A stretch of DNA of 64,000 bases from Ottelia alismoides (Eukaryota > Streptophyta > Magnoliopsida > Alismatales > Hydrocharitaceae): the NCBI GenBank assembly GCA_037367405.1, contig JAZKJV010011612.1, positions 1-64,000 of the forward strand, written 5' to 3'. This document shows positions 47,831 through 59,883 of this stretch, piece after piece. Under the pieces are notes generated by a model. That model was not told where the DNA came from, searched no databases, and saw nothing but the letters and a program-made list of their open reading frames with translations. Every line of letters begins with the position of its first letter. Position 1 is the stretch's first letter. Made by a program: the position numbers and the translations under genes.

Positions 47831-48282
47831 GTATTCGGTGTGTACTTATGATCTTTCTACCTCACCATCATCGGATACCATGGTGTCTCCTATTCTCTGT
47901 CTTTCATATCTATCTGAGACCATGATTGACTAGGAGGAGTCTGTACTGCTCTTTCTTCCTCCTGGTCTTCCGATATCGGCTCGGTTCCCTCATGTTGACC
48001 CTATGAGCCGATTGACTACTTCATGCTACCGACACGATATCTATCCTTTCAACCTGTCGACCCCGGTAGCTGACACCCACTTGACTGTATATCAGGGTGT
48101 CTTTTCACCTTCTGACTGCGTCCTCGTTCTCACAGGGAGATGACGACGAGAGCACGGTAGTCGCTACCCAGATACCGTCCTGTACTTCACTAGTTTCTTC
48201 ACCACTTGTATATATGTGTGCCTTTTTCATTCTTTCTCCCGCATGTTATGTGTGCCCCAGATCTATCGCCATATCTTTGTGC

Positions 48283-48807
48283 CTACACGTAGGACGTACC
48301 TTCTCCTAAGTGTAGGGGGGCACGCACCGAGTTGTTCTTTCCTTACACATTTTCGTCACTCCTGTTCTTGCCTACTTAGGGATATCTCACCCCAAGTATA
48401 GGGGGAGTGATGCGTATATTCTCCACGATCTTTTCATCTATCTGTATATATCCATCTTTTCTTCTTTTCTTCTTTTCCTTTTCTATCTTCTGTATCTAAA
48501 TAAAAGGCGTCGCCCCTTTGTGTCAGTTTTCTGTACTTAGGACGTACTTTGTCCTAAGTATAGGGGGGTGCAGCCCTGATTTGTTAAATCTTTGATCTGT
48601 TTATTCCCACCCTTGACCCTCCCTGCTTTGTGTACAGTCTGCTATACTTAGGATTACTTGATCCTAAGGATAGGGGGGACGGTCAACTTCTCATTCGTTT
48701 ATTTCTTATTCGTATATTCTTTAGACCTGTCTATACTCAGTACGAGTTATGTCTTCTCTTTTCTTTTCCGATCTATGAGGACATAGCTCAAGCTAAGTAT
48801 AGGGGGG
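48283..48807 (+). other. Array of five decoy polypurine-tract modules, non-autonomous element
   Basis: Modules end at about 48320, 48415, 48568, 48678 and 48807. Four are inverted repeats whose right arm (CCTAAGTATAG or close variants) runs into GGGGG or GGGGGG. The second is followed by GTGATGCG, which resembles the junction with the LTR start. Confidence 0.8.
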
Positions 48808-50757
48808 TCGTATATACTATGTATATACTTCAGCCATAACTCGTACTTTTGTAATAATATGGCTGATAATTCTTTAAAATTCATTAAAAACCCTTAATAA
48901 AAAGATGGGATTATTCCTCAAATTCTTCTGTATATACTGATTAATATATCAGGTGAAAATATTTTTTTGCAAAATGTTTGAAAAATAGATTGAACAGTAT
49001 TGTGAACATTTATTGAAAACTGTTTTGAAAACATTTTATTACATGTTTTCAACCTGTGTAAAAATGTGTGGTTTGTAAAATTTCTTTTCTTTGTGTGAAA
49101 TAAAATGTTTGAAAAATGATTTGCAAAATTGTTTGAAAAAGGGTTGCAAAAACGTTTTGAAAATCTATAAGCCTTTGCAAAATGATTTTTAAAAGTGTGT
49201 ACATGTTTGTAAAAATGTTTGTAAAAATTATTTTGGACTATAGTTTTCAAAAATTGTTTGAAAATTTTGTGTCAAATAAATTTGAGGAATAGTCACATAT
49301 AATAAATAACTAGAATACTATATTATTATTTTAAATAAAAAATAATAAGATTCTTTAATAAGTATACATATATACCTGTAAATAAAAACTAAATTTTAAA
49401 TTCTTTAAAAATCAGTAAAATAAAGCGGCACGACCGTGTAAATAGCTGTACATAATTTATACTTTGAGTGCCAAAATTATTTTATTTGCAAAAATTCTTT
49501 GTGTAAAAATTCTTCTCTTTGTTTTCAAATTCTTTGAAAAATTGCATTATTCTTTGCATATTTGTAAATAGCATTTGCATTGCATTCATCTTCTTTGATT
49601 GAGCTTGATAATTGAACTAGTCTAATAAAGTCGAAGATTGGAGCTTGGTTGGACCTTACCGCACCTAACTGCACAGGAACCTTATGGGAACTAGGTTTAA
49701 GGTACTTCAGGTCTATGCAGACTTAATTCTTTGAGAAACCAGGACTGGGTTCAAGTCACCTCAGTGGACTAACTAGAACTTTTCGAAACACACGTATGAC
49801 TCTTGTCGACCGTGACCTAACTTGGGCACTTGCACCTTTCACTTGGCTCAACTCAGTTGGAGTGGTGAGGGGGTTGGATTTGCCAGTCTGAGACGCACAC
49901 GGGTGGAAACATTCGTCCTCGTCTAGGGAGGGAAGTGCACCCCAACCTGGTCCAGTAGCCATGAGGTCTAACGACAGGAGAATGTGGGTTGCAATAATGC
50001 TTCAAAAGAGGGATAGTCTTCTGGCTCAAGAGGAAAAACTCCTTATGTAAATGCTGCTGTAAATAGTATGTTGAAAAAAAAAGAAAAAAAAGAGATTAAA
50101 AAGGAAAACTCCAAAAAAGTGGACAGGCTTGTAAAATAAAAAAATAAAGTGTCTGCCGGAGTATGTATATATGTTGTATAGAAAATAAGCAAGCTTGAGC
50201 ATCAAAGTTATACCATGTGAGCCTGCAGCTGGATGACTTGACTACACTGGTCTTGCATCCCAGGATAGGTAGCTACACTGGCTACCATCCATTCTTTTCT
50301 CTACCCCCTCCTCTTGAGTTGGATGCCACTTGAACTTAGAAGGGAATACCCCGCTCCTCGAGGAAAGAGCGGTTGGATTAGGGAATCATTGGGTTGTCAT
50401 TCTGGAGAAGTCAGTCTCTTTGTCATTTCAGTTGGGGAGAGCCACTATCACTTACACGTACAAGTCAGCTTCATAGTCATAAGGGTTTGCGTATGATGTA
50501 GGCTAGTTCTGACCTGGCTATTGAGGTGATTTGAACCAAGTTCTGTGACTCTCGAAGGCTGTTGCGTTTTAAATTTGGTTCCCGACCAGGTTCCACACAC
50601 ATTTTTCACACCAAGGTCTAACATGAGCTCCAAACTTTGATTTTGTACAGATAAGTTTAATAATCATGACCAATTCAATTTATTCCTTAAATTCTTTATT
50701 TTTGCCTTTTCTTTTCTTCTTATTCTTTGATTCTTTTTGTACTTATTGCATAAGTAT
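48808..50757 (+). other. Non-coding 3' region, non-autonomous element
   Basis: AT-rich to about 49560, then a segment homologous in element sense to 6986-8100 of the Athila unit, for example 'gggaataccccgct' near 50343. No gene seen. Confidence 0.65.
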
Positions 50758-50780
50758 TTGCTAGGGACTAGCAAAGGCAA

Positions 50781-50791
50781 GTATAGGGGGG
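50781..50791 (+). other. Polypurine tract, non-autonomous element
   Basis: GTATAGGGGGG directly before the 3' LTR. An inverted repeat (TTTGCTAG...CTAGCAAA) lies just upstream, as in the autonomous units. Confidence 0.85.
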
Positions 50792-53700
50792 TGATGAATC
50801 TCCATTTCATCACCTTTATTCTATCATTTTGGCCTTAAAAACCCCAGCAAATGCATGTAAATAGCATCAAATTGTGCATAATAGCAACCATTCTTTATTG
50901 TAGTTATTATACATAAAATAAGGTTTTTAATGCCAAAATTATAGAATAAAGAGAAGAAAAGAAAAAGGAATAAAATATTGTAAATATTTTATGACCCTAA
51001 CCCCGAGACCAAATCCAGAATGGAATTGGTCGACAAGGAATAAAGTAGGGGGAGATAAGGGCCAAGAGTATAATAAATACCTCATTTATTCATTCATTCA
51101 TTTATACCTTTTTTGGCACCTATTTTGTACATAATTATTTATTCATCAAATAAAGAAACCTTGTTCATAAAAGTTGTAGATAATAATGTAAATAAAAATA
51201 CAAAATTGAATTTGTGTAAAAATAATACTCAATGTACATTTTATACACAGAATAAAAAGCCAAAATCTCAACTTCACAGACCCATAACATGCAAATAAAA
51301 ACTCCAAATCAACCAAACTCACCTTTAATTGTATATAGCATTTCATAAACTATTTTATAAAATTAGTTTCATAATTTTTGGAGTCCAGCTGTGAAAGTTA
51401 GGTTTTTGGCCCTTCTTGTACATTATACCTGATTAAAATATTCATTTTATTCAATATTCATTATTTTTATAAATTCATATTTTTAGAATCTTGTAAATAA
51501 TGTATATAATGCATGTACATAATAAAAGTAAAAGAAAACCAAAAAGAATTTGTAAAATAAAATAAGTCTATGTATACATAGACAAAATACCTATGCTACC
51601 TAATGTACATAAATAAAAGGGATTGTTATTCTTTGATTCTTTATTCATTTATATTTTTGTAATAATGTATATATTATAAATAACTTACTAAAAATACAAA
51701 TCCATAATAAAAATTAATAAAATTCATGAAACAAATAAAATGTACATAATATATAGGTAAAATACCTATAAGTATACTTTCATAAACACAAACACATTTA
51801 TTTAAAAATATAAATAAACTCATAAAAATCAAATAAAAATACATTTATACTTACAAAAATAAGTTACAAATTTATAAAATAAGAAAATACAATAATAAAA
51901 GAAAATCAACAAAATAAAAATAAATGTATAGAAATATACTTATAAATATCATATTTTAATAAAATCGTAATAAAATAATTCAAAAAAATAAATAAAAATC
52001 ATAAATAAATACTACATTAATTTATGAACATTATTTATTTTATAAGAAAATTCTAATTAATTCATTTAATACGTTAAATAAATAGGTCAATTTCTGATTG
52101 ACGTGGACCAATCAGGTTCTGGCGTTTGTTGACCGGTCGGTCAACTGCGCCCCCAGGCGCCTGAGTTGACGCGAACTGTCTTTTCCCCTCTTTTCTTGCC
52201 TTTTTCCCGCGTGGCTCAGTGATCAATAGCCAACAGTCATTTCATGAGATTTGTTCTCCTTTCATCCGTGATCCCCGCCGATCGTTTAGATCTCGTGTAC
52301 ATAGATTGCGTCGCCGGCTACGGCCTCGTCAATAAGGGTGCCCAACCTGTCTATAAATAAGGAACCACCGCCTCCCTCGCCAAATTTGGTCAGCTTTTCA
52401 GCCAATCCCTTCCCAGAATTCGGTCCCGGCGATGCTCCTGGTGACAGGAGGAGCTCGCCAGCACTTTGAATCGATTGGAGAGGCGGAGGTTGCACCCATG
52501 GTGGCGCTCCGGCAGCCACCCTGCTCCCTGGAGTTCCTCAAGGTATAAGAGCTGCGCGTTTATCTTTCTAGGTAGATTTTTATATCAGCATTTCATTTCC
52601 GTCATTTATTTTGCATTTTGATTCGTAGGTTAGCGTAATTTAGTTGTTTCGTAGTTCGCCGGAGCTCCGCTCCGGCGAGCTTTTCACTGTGTTCCCGACC
52701 AGTTCCCGCCTCGCTTTCGCCCTCATTTCACTCCCCACCACTTTCTCCACCTTCCAGTCAATCCCTACCAACTGGAGCCCCCTTGGTTCCGCGAATCGAT
52801 GCTCGCCTCAGCCGCTTCACCGGAGCATCGTCACCCCCGTCATTTTCATGCTCTCAGCTTCAAACCCCGGGTCGAGGAGAACGACCTCGAGCCCCTCTAC
52901 ATTCATGTGCAGGTTAGGTGCGAAGAAAGGCACCAGGAGACGTTTTCCATGAGGGCGGAGGTACCTGGAGCGCCGCTTCTTCTTCGAGCTCGTGGCGCCG
53001 CTCCGGTGTGCCTTCGGACGATCTGACACCTCCAGCAGCTAGAGACACCTTCCAGGAAGCGAATGGGACCTTCAGGAGAAGTGATGGTCGGCCGAAGAGC
53101 GAGATCGAGGAGGAGGAAGCTCGCCCCGGCGAGTCTTCTTCCCTGTTCTTCCACGCGTCCTCTCAGCCGTTGGATGAAGACGAAGGCCCAGATCGAGCAG
53201 CAACCGTCCGATGGAGCGAAGCAGCGACCTTCAGATCACGCGAGTGATCTAATCTCAACCGCTCATCGGCGAACCGTCATCGGCTCACGTGGAGGCGCCA
53301 CGTGTTAAGTGAACGAAGATCAGCCGTCGGATGAAGCGCCTCTTTTGGGGGTAAATTGCAAAAACCATCCCCCGCTTTTTTGTATTTAATTTTTAATTCT
53401 GTAAATATTTTTGCACGTTATAAATAAAATGTAAATTTTGCAGAAAGGACCCTGAGTTTATAGTATTTACATTTAGGTCCTTCCGCGCCTCACGTGCAGT
53501 CCCACGTGAGGCGCGTGAAATTTTGCAGTTATACCCTGGCGGTTTTTGTATATTGTAGAATAGTTCTAAAAATTAAAATAAATGTTTATTTCTGTTGTAT
53601 TTTTGCACCGATGCCCCTATAACTTGTTTTATTTGCAAAAATACCCCTGCCAGGCTGTTTTATTTTTGTCTCTTTATCTATTTATTAAAAATACCTAGAT

Positions 53701-54757
53701 GGCTTCTAAAAATCCACAAAAATTAGGATAGGTGCTCTATGCCATGCTTGTTCACGCTCATATTTTATTTCGCATTTTTTACATTTTTCCAGTTTATTAA
53801 AAATGAAATGGAAGCCATTTTTGTACTGTTTAAATTGAAAAATAAAAAAAAATTAGAAAATGTTTTTGAAAAATCCCAAAAATTTATACATATGGTATAA
53901 TTATATATATATTGAGTCCAGAAATTGAAAAACCCTAAAAATATGAAAAAGAAAATTAAAAAAATCAGAAAGCTCCAAAATCCAACAAAAAAACAGAAAA
54001 ATCCTTAAAAACACCAAAAATATAGTTTTCTCTTTTATAATTATCTATAAATTATTATTAATATATTAAAATTAATTTGGGAATTTTTGGAGTTTATTTT
54101 ATATTTTTAAAACACAAATCATATTCGGCCAATTATTTAGTCCTATATTGTGGACATTTTTGAATTTAAAAATACATAAAAATTAGAAATATTTCAGGAA
54201 AATAACAAAAAAATTAGAAAAGTATTAAAAAGCCAAAAAAATTGTATCTATATATATCTTTTAAGTATACATATATATCTATAGACTATAGTACTACTCT
54301 CTCTTCTTATACATATACCTCTTTATATATATGTCTTATATATATATTTATCTAATTATATTATATAACTAAAAATATTAAAAATAATAATAATAAAAAA
54401 AATATAAAATATAAAAACAACATAAAAAAATTATAAAAACAAAAATATAAAAAAATTACAAAACCCAAAACCCACTAAAACAATAAAATTTCATGAGCAA
54501 ATGATTGAATAATTGAATGATACATTACATACAACCATTCACCTCCCAGTGTTCGGCCTCTACCTGTGCTTACGCCTATACACATTTGCATGTAGAGTTA
54601 TAATAAATTTTAACTCCACATTTTTGAATATTCATTGCATATATTTATTGTGGGTTAATTGTTGACTGATTCGGGATCTGTTGAGCGGTCGCCTCAGCGA
54701 CATTGTGGTCCCGCCTTGTGCGGATTACTCTAGACCCTCGTCAGATCCCTTTCATCA
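50792..54757 (+). repeat. Non-autonomous element 3' LTR
   Basis: 3,966 bp. It resembles the 5' LTR throughout, with scattered substitutions and small indels, such as about 15 extra bases near 51260 and different TA-repeat lengths near 54240-54360. TATA box at 52352-52360. Confidence 0.9.
52352..52360 (+). promoter_or_regulatory. TATA box, non-autonomous element 3' LTR
   Basis: TATAAATAA in the same context as 41888-41896. Transcription from here would read into the Copia remnant. Confidence 0.5.
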
Positions 54758-54762
54758 GATAG
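54758..54762. repeat. Target-site duplication GATAG, right copy
   Basis: It directly follows TTCATCA and matches 40338-40342. Confidence 0.9.
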
Positions 54763-55640
54763 ATAGACTTCATATTTTCAGTGGGAGAGCCCTTAGTCTT
54801 AGAGAATGTCTCTACTACAAAGATGTTAGAAAACATTCATAGTTTATTTCTAAATATTGGAAATAGACATGATTTATGGAATAGACCTATCGTAAAGAGT
54901 TATGATGGATATATTTCAGATAGTATTTTGATATCTGAAGGACTCTACAAAATCAAAAATTAATGAATGGTTCATTAGCATTTCTAATACTGAAAATTAA
55001 ACCTTAAAAGATCAATAGGAGGATGAAAATCATTTGATAATGATCTGGCATCAAACCTTGTACATATGTTTGTTGATGAGATCAATAGACTAGTAAGAGA
55101 TGAACTTTAGAATGTCTAAAATCTCAAATCTTACATACTTTTGAATATTGTATTCAAAGTAAAAATGTCCAATGCACCTTTTCCTGGGAATGGTGTAAGA
55201 TGCCAAGGTATTCAAGATCTCATACATATTGATGTATGTGGATCATCTGTATCATAATAAACATCGATGATATGTGATATCTTTTGATGATTAATTGTGA
55301 TTCGAGATTTCTTCCCTTCACCTAAGAAAGCTTTGAAATGTTCAAAGATTCATAATTTTTGATTTAGAACCAAAGTTTGAAGGAAGATGAAAATGAATTT
55401 GATCTAACCTAGGTATTGTTAGATGAATTCAAATAATACCTTATGGAGATATGAATTTCATTCCTATCTCAATCCTCCTAATACACCTAAACTCAATAGA
55501 GTTATAGGAGATACAATTGATCATGTGTGACATGATTTAATCAATAACATAATTATCTCTTAGTTTCCAGATATATATATGTGTGTGTGGTAGAGACTAC
55601 ATTATATATCCTTATAAGGTTCCATGCTAGTAAACTAGAA
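54763..55640 (+). pseudogene. Copia gag-pre-integrase and integrase remnant
   Basis: Translations in shifting frames give 'VENVYYYKDV'-like and 'DEINRLVRDEL' segments, then 'VKMSNAPFPGNGVR' and 'GLIHIDVCG'-like residues (about 55140-55246), matching the Copia order of gag-pre-integrase and the start of the integrase core. Near 55500-55620 a decayed segment recalls the 'MVRSMMSF...FWGYALETA' region. Several stops and frame changes show it is dead. The 60-codon open frame at 54781-54963 is part of this remnant, not a gene of its own. Confidence 0.7.
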
Positions 55641-57349
55641 TCTAGCACTAGAAAGTGCTACTTCATTAGGAAAATAAAAGAAGGTATTGGATACATACTT
55701 TATGACCTTGAGATTCTTAATAGATCTCATCTCTAAGGATATGATTCTTAGAGGGTGACTCTCTTGAGAATCAAGATGAAAATGAAGTAAAGGAACTCAT
55801 TTAATCTTGAGAAGATAACGAGGCTCCTAAAATCGGAAACTAAAAGGACAATTAAAGATGAACCACTAATAACTCATCAAATGAGTTTGAGGATGAATTC
55901 CGTGTGTCAGAGAGATCTGACAATGATCGAGCTTCATGAGATGAAGCTTTTGAATATCATGTCATGGAAAGATGGATGTTAGCAATAAAGTCTATAGTAG
56001 ACTTCATATACAAGTGTTGTATATGGACCCTCGAGGACCAATATGGGTAAGACCCGTTAAGGTGTAAATGGATCTTCAGGAGAAAGAGAAAACCTGATGA
56101 GATGGTAGAGACCTTCAAAGCATGGCTCGTATCCATGAGCTACACACTGAATAGAAGACATCGCTTGCGATGAGACTTGCTCTCCAGTGGCCTTGCTTAA
56201 ACCCATCAATATATTGCTAATTATAGCTACACAACTTGACTTTGACATCTTCAAGATGGAAGTCAAGATTGCATTCCTCACGAATATCTCTCCGAGGATA
56301 TTCACATGAAGTAGCCCCAGGGCTTCATAGTTGAGGAAAGCAAGGTGTGCAAGCTAAAGAAACTCCATATATGGACTCGAATAAGCTTCTTGTAGTTGGA
56401 ACATAAGATTTGATGAAATTATAAATGTTATGATATCAGATAGAATCTTGATGTACCATGTGAAGCTTAGTGGGAGTGCCATTGTGTTCATCATGCTATA
56501 TGTAGATGATAGCCTAATCATTTGGAATGATATAAGGATAATAATTAGTGTTTTATAGACTGGCTATTCCATACCTTGAAATATGATCTCAAGGATACCT
56601 CTTAGATCTTAGTTCTGAAGATGTTCATAAGTAAAGAGAAGAGTATATTGGGACCGTCACATTAGTAGTACACCTTGGACATGTTCCATTTTCTGGAAAA
56701 TTCCAAGAAAAGCTTCCTTCCCTTAAGATATGGTACCAGCCTATCTAAAAGGATAGCACCTCAAAGAGTTGAGGAAGTAAATGCTAGAACTACTTGCCCT
56801 TGTGCATTAGTTACGAGAAGCCGAGTGTATGCTAGATGTGTACAAAAGTTAGATATCTGCCATGCAGTGGGAGTAGTAAATGTTACTAATCCTACCAAGG
56901 GGATAAAACACTTGATTGCAGTAATAACAATATCTTCAAAGATGAAAATATTTTTTTGAGATAGTGATCTCAAAGTCTTATCTTCAAGAACTTAAGACTT
57001 TATAGATAGTGATCTAAAAGGTCTTAACTATGGATACCTTAGGAGATAGAGATCTCCAAGAATAAGGGTATTCTGATAAGGATTATGGAAATACTGGTTT
57101 TAATAATTATTAAGCTGTAGTATCAAGGACACTATAACTGACAAGATTGAGTATTGGTTGCATAAGATGCAACATTCGTATTGGACGCGAGCACTGTTAC
57201 TGGGTGATATGCAAGTGACGTAAAAGGACTTGGCGTAGTCTCTCAGGAACAGAGTGACTGATCAGCTTACCTAGCTATTTTTCTAAATAGCCTATGATTG
57301 TCACATGAGTGCGGGCTTAAATGATTAGCCCATTAAGGCTCTTTGGGCT
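55641..57349 (+). pseudogene. Copia reverse transcriptase and RNase H remnant
   Basis: Near 56240-56360 the translation 'DFDIFKMEVKIAFL' followed by 'PQGFI' and 'KVCKLKK' matches the Copia RT core (DVKTAFLNG...GF...VCKL). The catalytic-type YVDD is at 56499-56510, within 'IVFIMLYVDDSLI'. Downstream, short segments up to about 57290 fit the RNase H part and the end of pol. Stops and indels break the frame throughout. The antisense frame at 56057-56305 is a shadow. Confidence 0.75.
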
Positions 57350-57359
57350 AGTGGGAGAT
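57350..57359 (+). other. Copia polypurine tract
   Basis: AGTGGGAGAT directly before the TGTTGGACA start of the 3' LTR, the usual Copia form. Confidence 0.85.
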
Positions 57360-59878
57360 TGTTGGACATGCGAGCCCACGACGAGCCATTATGCAATAAA
57401 TGTAATTGCAAATATCATTCCCTGATCTGAAATGAAGAATAACTAATTTGCATAATAGGTCCCTTAGTACAATTAGGGTTATGTACCATGACCATCTTAA
57501 TAATCATACAACTGTTGATTCAATAATTAAATCATAAAGGCTGGTGTTTGGATGAATATTTAAGGAGTTAGATTGAGGACTCATCAAACACTGTCAAATG
57601 ATTGTTAATAGATGATCTCCAGCCTGAGTAGGAGATGGAAATCCTTTCTCATTTGGATGATATCTGACTGACTCTTGATGCAGGTCCTTTGCATGGGAAT
57701 AGAGATTCGGGGGTGTCAGATTAGTTAGGTCAAAGATTTGACTTAACGAGATCGAGATAACCAAAGTCTTATATCGAATACTGTCACGATATAGACATGC
57801 ATCCTCTGACCAGAGACAGATGTATTGCTATATGTCTGAGTATGTACATTTGGTAGACCAATAGGTTGATGACCTAACCAAGGTCTATATACCGGCGAGC
57901 TAGTGTGCATATAAGGACATATGAGTAATACGATCTCTCAAAGGGATCATACAGGTTCACTTCTGAACCGAAAGACATGGGCTCACTCATAAGATATTGG
58001 AATCGATAAATTCCATGCATGGTTGTCTCGCTTATGAAGCCTGATAGAATTTGAAGGTATGATATATGCTTTTGGAAAGCATATGATAAATACAAAATCC
58101 CAATGATCAAATGAGAACCTTAATCATAAAAACCCTAAAGGTGACAGTCTCAAAGAGATCTATAACTTCGGGTTTATCAAAAGGTCTTCCAATATGCAGG
58201 ATGTACATGTATTGGGATTACCTGAGGGTGATGTGATTAACAATCGATTGTATAACCATGATGCTTCCTTTCCGAGGGAGTGATGAAACAGGTCTGGATT
58301 TTAGTGACTGCTCAAATTAGAGAAGCAATCTGATCTTGGTCGAAGTGTTGGACATTGATCTGAATGAGATTCAGATGCAATGAGAAGATTAGATTTGCAG
58401 TCTTGATTAAATCAAGCATCTCTGGGAGGTCCATGAGATCTGGATTTGAAATGTAATCTCAATATCCAAGTCACTATACATGGAACAATATAATTGCCAT
58501 GTCCTTATCTCCAAGTACCTTCGGAGAATACGCATTATTCTTGAAAGAGTTCAATAATAATTCTATGGTTGAATTATATCTGAGCATTGAGAAATGGATA
58601 ATTAATTGTGATTTAATTATCATAAATAATGTGAATTCTATTCACATTATTTGAATGCATGAGAATGAGTATCCAACGTAATTAAATGTGATTTAATTAA
58701 TGTGGATATGGATAATATGGATAGCACTATCCAATTATCCATGTATATTATAAATGCGATTTATAATATACATTAGAGAGAGACTTGTGTGATTTATATT
58801 TGTTGACTAATTGTTAATGTGAATGGGATTTACATTGAATAATTAATTAAAAATATAATTACATTTAATTTTGGATTGTGAATAAGATTCACATTTTTTC
58901 AATGGCTTGATTGATATTTTCCAAAAGATAATTTAGAATTATTTTTTGTGAAATTATTTTCGACAAGAGTTATAGGAGATATCATGAGATAATAAGATCT
59001 CATGATATTAGGAGATTAACCAAGTCCAATCTAACAAGAGAGGACGGCTACAACTCTCCATGAGGAGAGGAGTAGCCGTCCCCCTTATTTAGGAGTGGAC
59101 CATGGTCTTCTCATTATCCTATCTTTAGTCAAATGTGATTTAATTTGAGATTAATTATATTGATTTATCAATATTAATTAATTTCAATTAAATCACTTGT
59201 TGTTGTGTTTTACCAACAACATCCTAGCCGTTGAAAGGAATACAAATCAATCTCATCCGTTGATTATGTGTTGTCCATGGATTGGGATCCATGGACTCCC
59301 AAAACCCTATATAAGAAGAGGCATGCCTTGCTCTTCGAAATACACCGACTTGATGAAGTCTCTCTACTCTTTCTCTCTCATTCTCTCGTGCCCTTTTCCT
59401 CCTCTCTCTTGGGTGGTTGTCCACCCTACCCAAGAAGGAAGAAGGCCCTCATCGTCGCCTTGCTTTGTGATTCAACGACTCTCGGTACTCCATATTCTTT
59501 GGTGCTTCTCGCTCGCGAAGAAGACATATGATCTAATGTGATGAGATCAGGAGTTCCCTTGCTTGGACAACTACTTCGATTGCGAGATCACTGCGACTCA
59601 TCCCCACGCTCGCAAGCATCTCCTCCGAAGGTCGGACTTGAGATAGGAGGCTTCTTCTCTTAGAAGCTCGATCACAACTACGCTACAATAGGTATTCCTA
59701 TATCTACTATGTGGTTAGACGAAACAATTCATAAATGGTTTATAGATCATGTGGTTTCATCGTTTACAATTTTAAATTCCGCTGCACCAAGCAACTAGTA
59801 TGACTAGTCGCTCTTGATCGTATATGATACGATCATCACGCTTCCATGATGTGCTTAAGGATCCTCCCGTATCCTTCA
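57360..59878 (+). repeat. Copia 3' LTR
   Basis: 2,519 bp. It matches 35070-37596 with many scattered substitutions and short indels. TATA box at 59308-59315. Confidence 0.9.
59308..59315 (+). promoter_or_regulatory. TATA box, Copia 3' LTR
   Basis: TATATAAG in the same context as at 37021. Confidence 0.5.
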
Positions 59879-59883
59879 TGCTG
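59879..59883. repeat. Target-site duplication TGCTG, right copy
   Basis: It directly follows the Copia 3' LTR and matches 35065-35069. Confidence 0.85.

Larger units (their letters stand above)
40343..54757 (+). mobile_element. Non-autonomous Athila-related Gypsy element
   Basis: 14.4 kb with 4-kb LTRs (TGATGAAT...TTCATCA), a tRNA-Asp-type primer site, a 6.5-kb internal region and a polypurine tract, flanked by perfect GATAG. No gag, protease, RT or integrase motif is visible in any frame of the interior. Leader block, LTR ends and 3' polypurine-tract region are shared with the autonomous Athila units, so it was probably mobilised in trans by a relative. The interior holds a copied LTR tail, a degenerate tandem-repeat field and five decoy polypurine modules. 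The LTRs differ by scattered changes and small indels, so it is older than the tandem array. Confidence 0.88.
35070..59878 (+). mobile_element. Ty1/Copia retrotransposon, decayed, split by a nested Gypsy element
   Basis: Two 2.5-kb LTRs begin TGTTGGACA and end CCTTCA. The left one is followed by an initiator-tRNA-Met primer site, and the right one is preceded by the purine tract AGTGGGAGAT typical of Copia elements. TGCTG flanks the whole. Without the nested insertion (40343-54757 plus one GATAG) the internal region is only about 5.3 kb and is full of stops and frameshifts. Recognisable remnants appear in Copia order: gag, gag-pre-integrase, integrase, reverse transcriptase, RNase H. The LTRs differ from each other by several percent by eye, so it is an old insertion. 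Confidence 0.9.

Noticed and set aside
47365..47933. Overlapping 110-113-codon open frames as a gene
   Set aside because: They fall in the degenerate tandem repeats and change frame between copies.
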